Below, in pieces: positions 4,670 through 6,817 of a DNA stretch of 6,817 nt; position 1 is the stretch's first letter; every line of letters begins with the position of its first letter. The stretch lies in NCBI GenBank assembly GCA_017557475.1, contig JAFYYO010000001.1:1-6817 (forward strand), given 5' to 3'. Below the pieces are notes generated by a model, which did not search any database, had not been told where the DNA came from, and saw only the letters and a list, made by a program, of their open reading frames with translations. Source of the DNA: Bacteroidaceae bacterium (lineage in GTDB: Bacteria > Bacteroidota > Bacteroidia > Bacteroidales > Bacteroidaceae). Position numbers and translations under genes: made by a program.

Positions 4670-6817
4670 CTATCTCTTACGACGGAAGAGTTTCTTCCAC
4701 AGACTCTTCTTTTTCTTCTTGTCCCCATAACCGTAGCCATAGCCGTAACCGTAGCCATAACCGTAGCCGTAACCGTAACCATAGCCATAACGCTTGCTCT
4801 TGCCTCGGCTGTCGTTAATCACAATACAAAGATGATTGAATATCTTCTCTTGATGCAAACGCTCCAATTCAGGCAGGTAGCGGCGGTCCACTTTTGTTTC
4901 ACGAAGGACGTAGATTGTGAGGTCTACCACGCGATTAACAATACCGGCATCAGCCACCACTTGTGCAGGAACATTATCAATGACAACATAATCGTAACGC
5001 GTCTTGAGTTCTTCGATACACTTCTCCAGGCGGTCACTCATTAGCAGTTCAGTGGGGTTAGGAGCAACAATACCAGCCGGCAGGATATCGAGATTGCACT
5101 TTTCACTTCCAGGAACTACAAGGCTGAAGATGTCATCTATATTTCCTGAGAGATAGGACGTAAGTCCGAAGTTACCTGCTTTGGCAGCGAGTCGGCTTCG
5201 GGTACGCTTACGAATATCAGCATCAATGAGCACGACTTTCTTACCCGTCAATCCGAGTGTGGCAGCGAAGTTACCACTAATAAACGTCTTACCTTCACCA
5301 GGCATCGTACTTGTCAACATAATGACACGCGCATCTTTGTTGATGAAAGGCATATTGAAGCGTATCATTCGGAAAGCTTCCGAGAGGACATCATCCTTAT
5401 CTTCTTCAACAATTATTTCCGAATCGGAGATACCGACCTGACTGTGAGGTACTTCACCAAGAATGGGAATTGTGGTAAACTTCTCAACGTCTTTACGTCC
5501 ATGAACTGTGGTGTCGAAGAGTTTCCTCAATTGGAAATAAAGGAAAGGCACGATGATACCAATGATGAAGGCTAGACCAAAGATGACTTTAGTGCGCGGC
5601 GCTATTGGAGAGCGGCTGCCGAAAGGCTGCTCTACAACACGAATGTTGGCCTCAGTGATGGCAAGTTGCAGGGCAGTCTCCTCGCGCTTGTTCAGCAAAT
5701 AGGTGTAGAGGGTCTCTTTGATGCTTTGTTGACGTGCGATGTCGATAACTCTCTTCTCTTGCTGCGGTACCGAGTGCAAATTGCCCATAAGTCCAGCCTC
5801 TTCCTTTCTTGCCTTTTCAACCTGTAGCTTGAGGCTTGCGCTATAGCCTTTGAGCGAGGCAAGAATGGCGGTTCGCATCTGTTCGAGATTCTTGTCATAA
5901 TCGGCAATGGTAGGACTGTTCTCGGAAGTATTCTCAGCCAAACGGTTGCGCTGCAGCATCAACTGATTATAGTTTCCTATCTGCGTAGTAATGCCTGCGT
6001 CGCTTATCCCGCCCATTGTCGGGATGAGGTTACCCGAAGAGATATTCTGAGTAAGGTAATCCACGAGATACTCTATCATGGAGTACTGTGTCTCGGCTTG
6101 TATCGTACGTTGGCGAGCAGTATTACTTTGTGTGATATATGCATCGCTGCTGGCTTTGAGATCCACCAAACCATTGTTCTGCTTGAACTCAGCCATCTGT
6201 CCTTCTACATCACTCAGTTCTGAATGTATCAAGGCTATACGGTCTTCGATGAAGGCAGACGTACTCTTTGCCATTTGATTCTTGTCATCGATGATGCTAC
6301 GCTTATAAGCATCGAGCAAGCCACTGAGGATGTCATCTGCGCGCTGGATGTTTGTATCCGTACATGTGATGCGAACCAATGTGCTCTCCTTATCTATCTC
6401 GCCACTCGTAACCTTATTATAAAGGATAATGGCAGCATTCTCCACGCTGATGCGACGCACGTTGATTGCCTGGCCGACGAAATCCTTAAGTTTGCCTTCA
6501 ATAGGAGTTGCAATGAAGTTTCCGAAGGGTGTCTTCACGACTTTGCCCCACTCCACCTTTGCCGTAAAGTCGGACTTCTCCATCGGAACACCAAATTTAA
6601 CATCTGCAATGGTTCCGCCACGACTGCTGTCAATAGTGAACATAAAACTAGCCGGCACAGTAAAGTCTGTTATGAAGTCGACTGTGATGGGACGATTGTC
6701 ATAGAGTGACACATTGCGCAACCCCGAACGGATGTTGTACATCACATCGAGTTTGAGGTTCTTCGCCACTTCCTGAGCAAGTTGGAAGGAATGCAGGATA
6801 TATATTTCGTTCTTGAC
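4670..6817 (-). CDS. Polysaccharide co-polymerase / BY-type tyrosine autokinase (Wzc-like), 5' truncated
   Basis: 715 residues are visible; the frame stays open to the right edge (starting VKNEIYIL), so the GTG at 6769 is internal and the true start lies outside. Order seen: the end of a Wzz domain, a long hydrophilic probably coiled-coil periplasmic region (about 160-370), RSPIAPR, a membrane segment (about 411-430), then a cytoplasmic kinase. Kinase motifs: Walker A MPGEGKT (505-511, K510), Walker A' LIDADIR with D532 and D534, and Walker B VVIDNVP with D614, where the usual DTPP is DNVP. It ends in 11 Tyr-Gly pairs (677-698) and a K/R-rich tail. By family knowledge, these inner-membrane proteins control chain length and export of capsule or exopolysaccharide, cycling by autophosphorylation of C-terminal tyrosines. 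A Wza-like exporter upstream and glycosyltransferases nearby are expected but not visible. Confidence 0.94.
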   Translation of the reverse strand, partial: VKNEIYILHSFQLAQEVAKNLKLDVMYNIRSGLRNVSLYDNRPITVDFITDFTVPASFMFTIDSSRGGTIADVKFGVPMEKSDFTAKVEWGKVVKTPFGNFIATPIEGKLKDFVGQAINVRRISVENAAIILYNKVTSGEIDKESTLVRITCTDTNIQRADDILSGLLDAYKRSIIDDKNQMAKSTSAFIEDRIALIHSELSDVEGQMAEFKQNNGLVDLKASSDAYITQSNTARQRTIQAETQYSMIEYLVDYLTQNISSGNLIPTMGGISDAGITTQIGNYNQLMLQRNRLAENTSENSPTIADYDKNLEQMRTAILASLKGYSASLKLQVEKARKEEAGLMGNLHSVPQQEKRVIDIARQQSIKETLYTYLLNKREETALQLAITEANIRVVEQPFGSRSPIAPRTKVIFGLAFIIGIIVPFLYFQLRKLFDTTVHGRKDVEKFTTIPILGEVPHSQVGISDSEIIVEEDKDDVLSEAFRMIRFNMPFINKDARVIMLTSTMPGEGKTFISGNFAATLGLTGKKVVLIDADIRKRTRSRLAAKAGNFGLTSYLSGNIDDIFSLVVPGSEKCNLDILPAGIVAPNPTELLMSDRLEKCIEELKTRYDYVVIDNVPAQVVADAGIVNRVVDLTIYVLRETKVDRRYLPELERLHQEKIFNHLCIVINDSRGKSKRYGYGYGYGYGYGYGYGYGYGYGDKKKKKSLWKKLFRRKR
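4724..4789 (-). repeat. Hexanucleotide repeat encoding (Tyr-Gly)x11 in the kinase tail
   Basis: Eleven 6-bp units of pattern TAY-GGN on the minus strand encode 11 uninterrupted Tyr-Gly pairs. Tyr codons mix TAT and TAC, and Gly codons mix GGC, GGT and one GGG. The peptide is perfectly regular while the DNA is not, which argues for selection on the amino acids. This is the expected place for the autophosphorylated tyrosine cluster of BY-kinases. Confidence 0.92.

Noticed and set aside
3988..4788. Minus-strand open frame of 266 codons
   Set aside because: It is antisense to the fasciclin gene and overlaps the kinase end in another frame. Its MAMVTVTATVMATV start is the Tyr-Gly repeat out of frame. 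It shares a KKGSVPIGTLPFF peptide with the opposite-strand frame only because the terminator is palindromic.
4520..5044. Plus-strand open frame of 174 codons with a hydrophobic VTVAIAVTV-like stretch resembling a membrane helix
   Set aside because: It lies antisense to the kinase, and its hydrophobic stretch is simply the reverse reading of the Tyr-Gly repeat codons. It runs through the terminator and has no promoter.
6767..6769. GTG as start codon of the tyrosine kinase
   Set aside because: The frame continues without a stop to the window edge and encodes VKNEIYILHSFQLAQEV, which fits the end of a Wzz domain. The gene is truncated by the window, not started here.

Overview
The window looks like chromosomal DNA of a member of the Bacteroidales, most likely a Prevotella-like species (an inference). 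Three things point there. One intergenic promoter fits the Bacteroidetes consensus exactly: TTTG, a 19-nt spacer, then TAnnTTTG. The gene after it encodes a fasciclin-domain lipoprotein whose acidic residues after the lipobox cysteine resemble a Bacteroidetes surface-export signal, and its start has no obvious Shine-Dalgarno sequence. The window also holds a Bacteroidetes-type fused Wzz/tyrosine kinase. There are four protein genes; the outer two are cut by the window edges.

Left part (1-2203, + strand): the end of mrdA (PBP2, peptidoglycan transpeptidase) overlaps rodA (SEDS glycosyltransferase) by 20 bp. Together they form the elongation-type cell wall synthase and were probably transcribed as one operon starting left of the window. 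A 7-bp repeat encodes the extreme C-terminus of PBP2 just before the rodA start. RodA is longer than usual and appears to carry extra membrane segments.

Intergenic region 2204-2466: it contains four units of a 22-bp-period repeat with GTTATG/CATAAC half-sites, one of them a perfect 8-bp-arm palindrome. These are followed by a weak terminator-like hairpin and T-run for rodA, an A-rich tract, and the promoter. An 11-nt word from the array recurs inside the promoter spacer.

Middle (2467-4608, + strand): a 713-residue lipoprotein with one clear FAS1 domain, one divergent FAS1-like domain and an unassigned C-terminal region. It is probably displayed on the cell surface. No SusC/SusD-like gene lies beside it in this window.

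Right part (4670-6817, - strand): the 3' portion of a polysaccharide co-polymerase/BY-type tyrosine autokinase, which controls chain length and export of capsule or exopolysaccharide. It ends in 11 consecutive Tyr-Gly pairs and a lysine/arginine-rich tail. It converges on the lipoprotein gene, and one symmetrical hairpin (4623-4663) can serve as terminator for both.

I see no tRNA, rRNA, CRISPR array, insertion sequence or integrase. I did not find a convincing new multi-gene system. The most unusual signals are the intergenic array with its echo in the promoter, the Tyr-Gly tail, and the heptamer repeat at the mrdA end.
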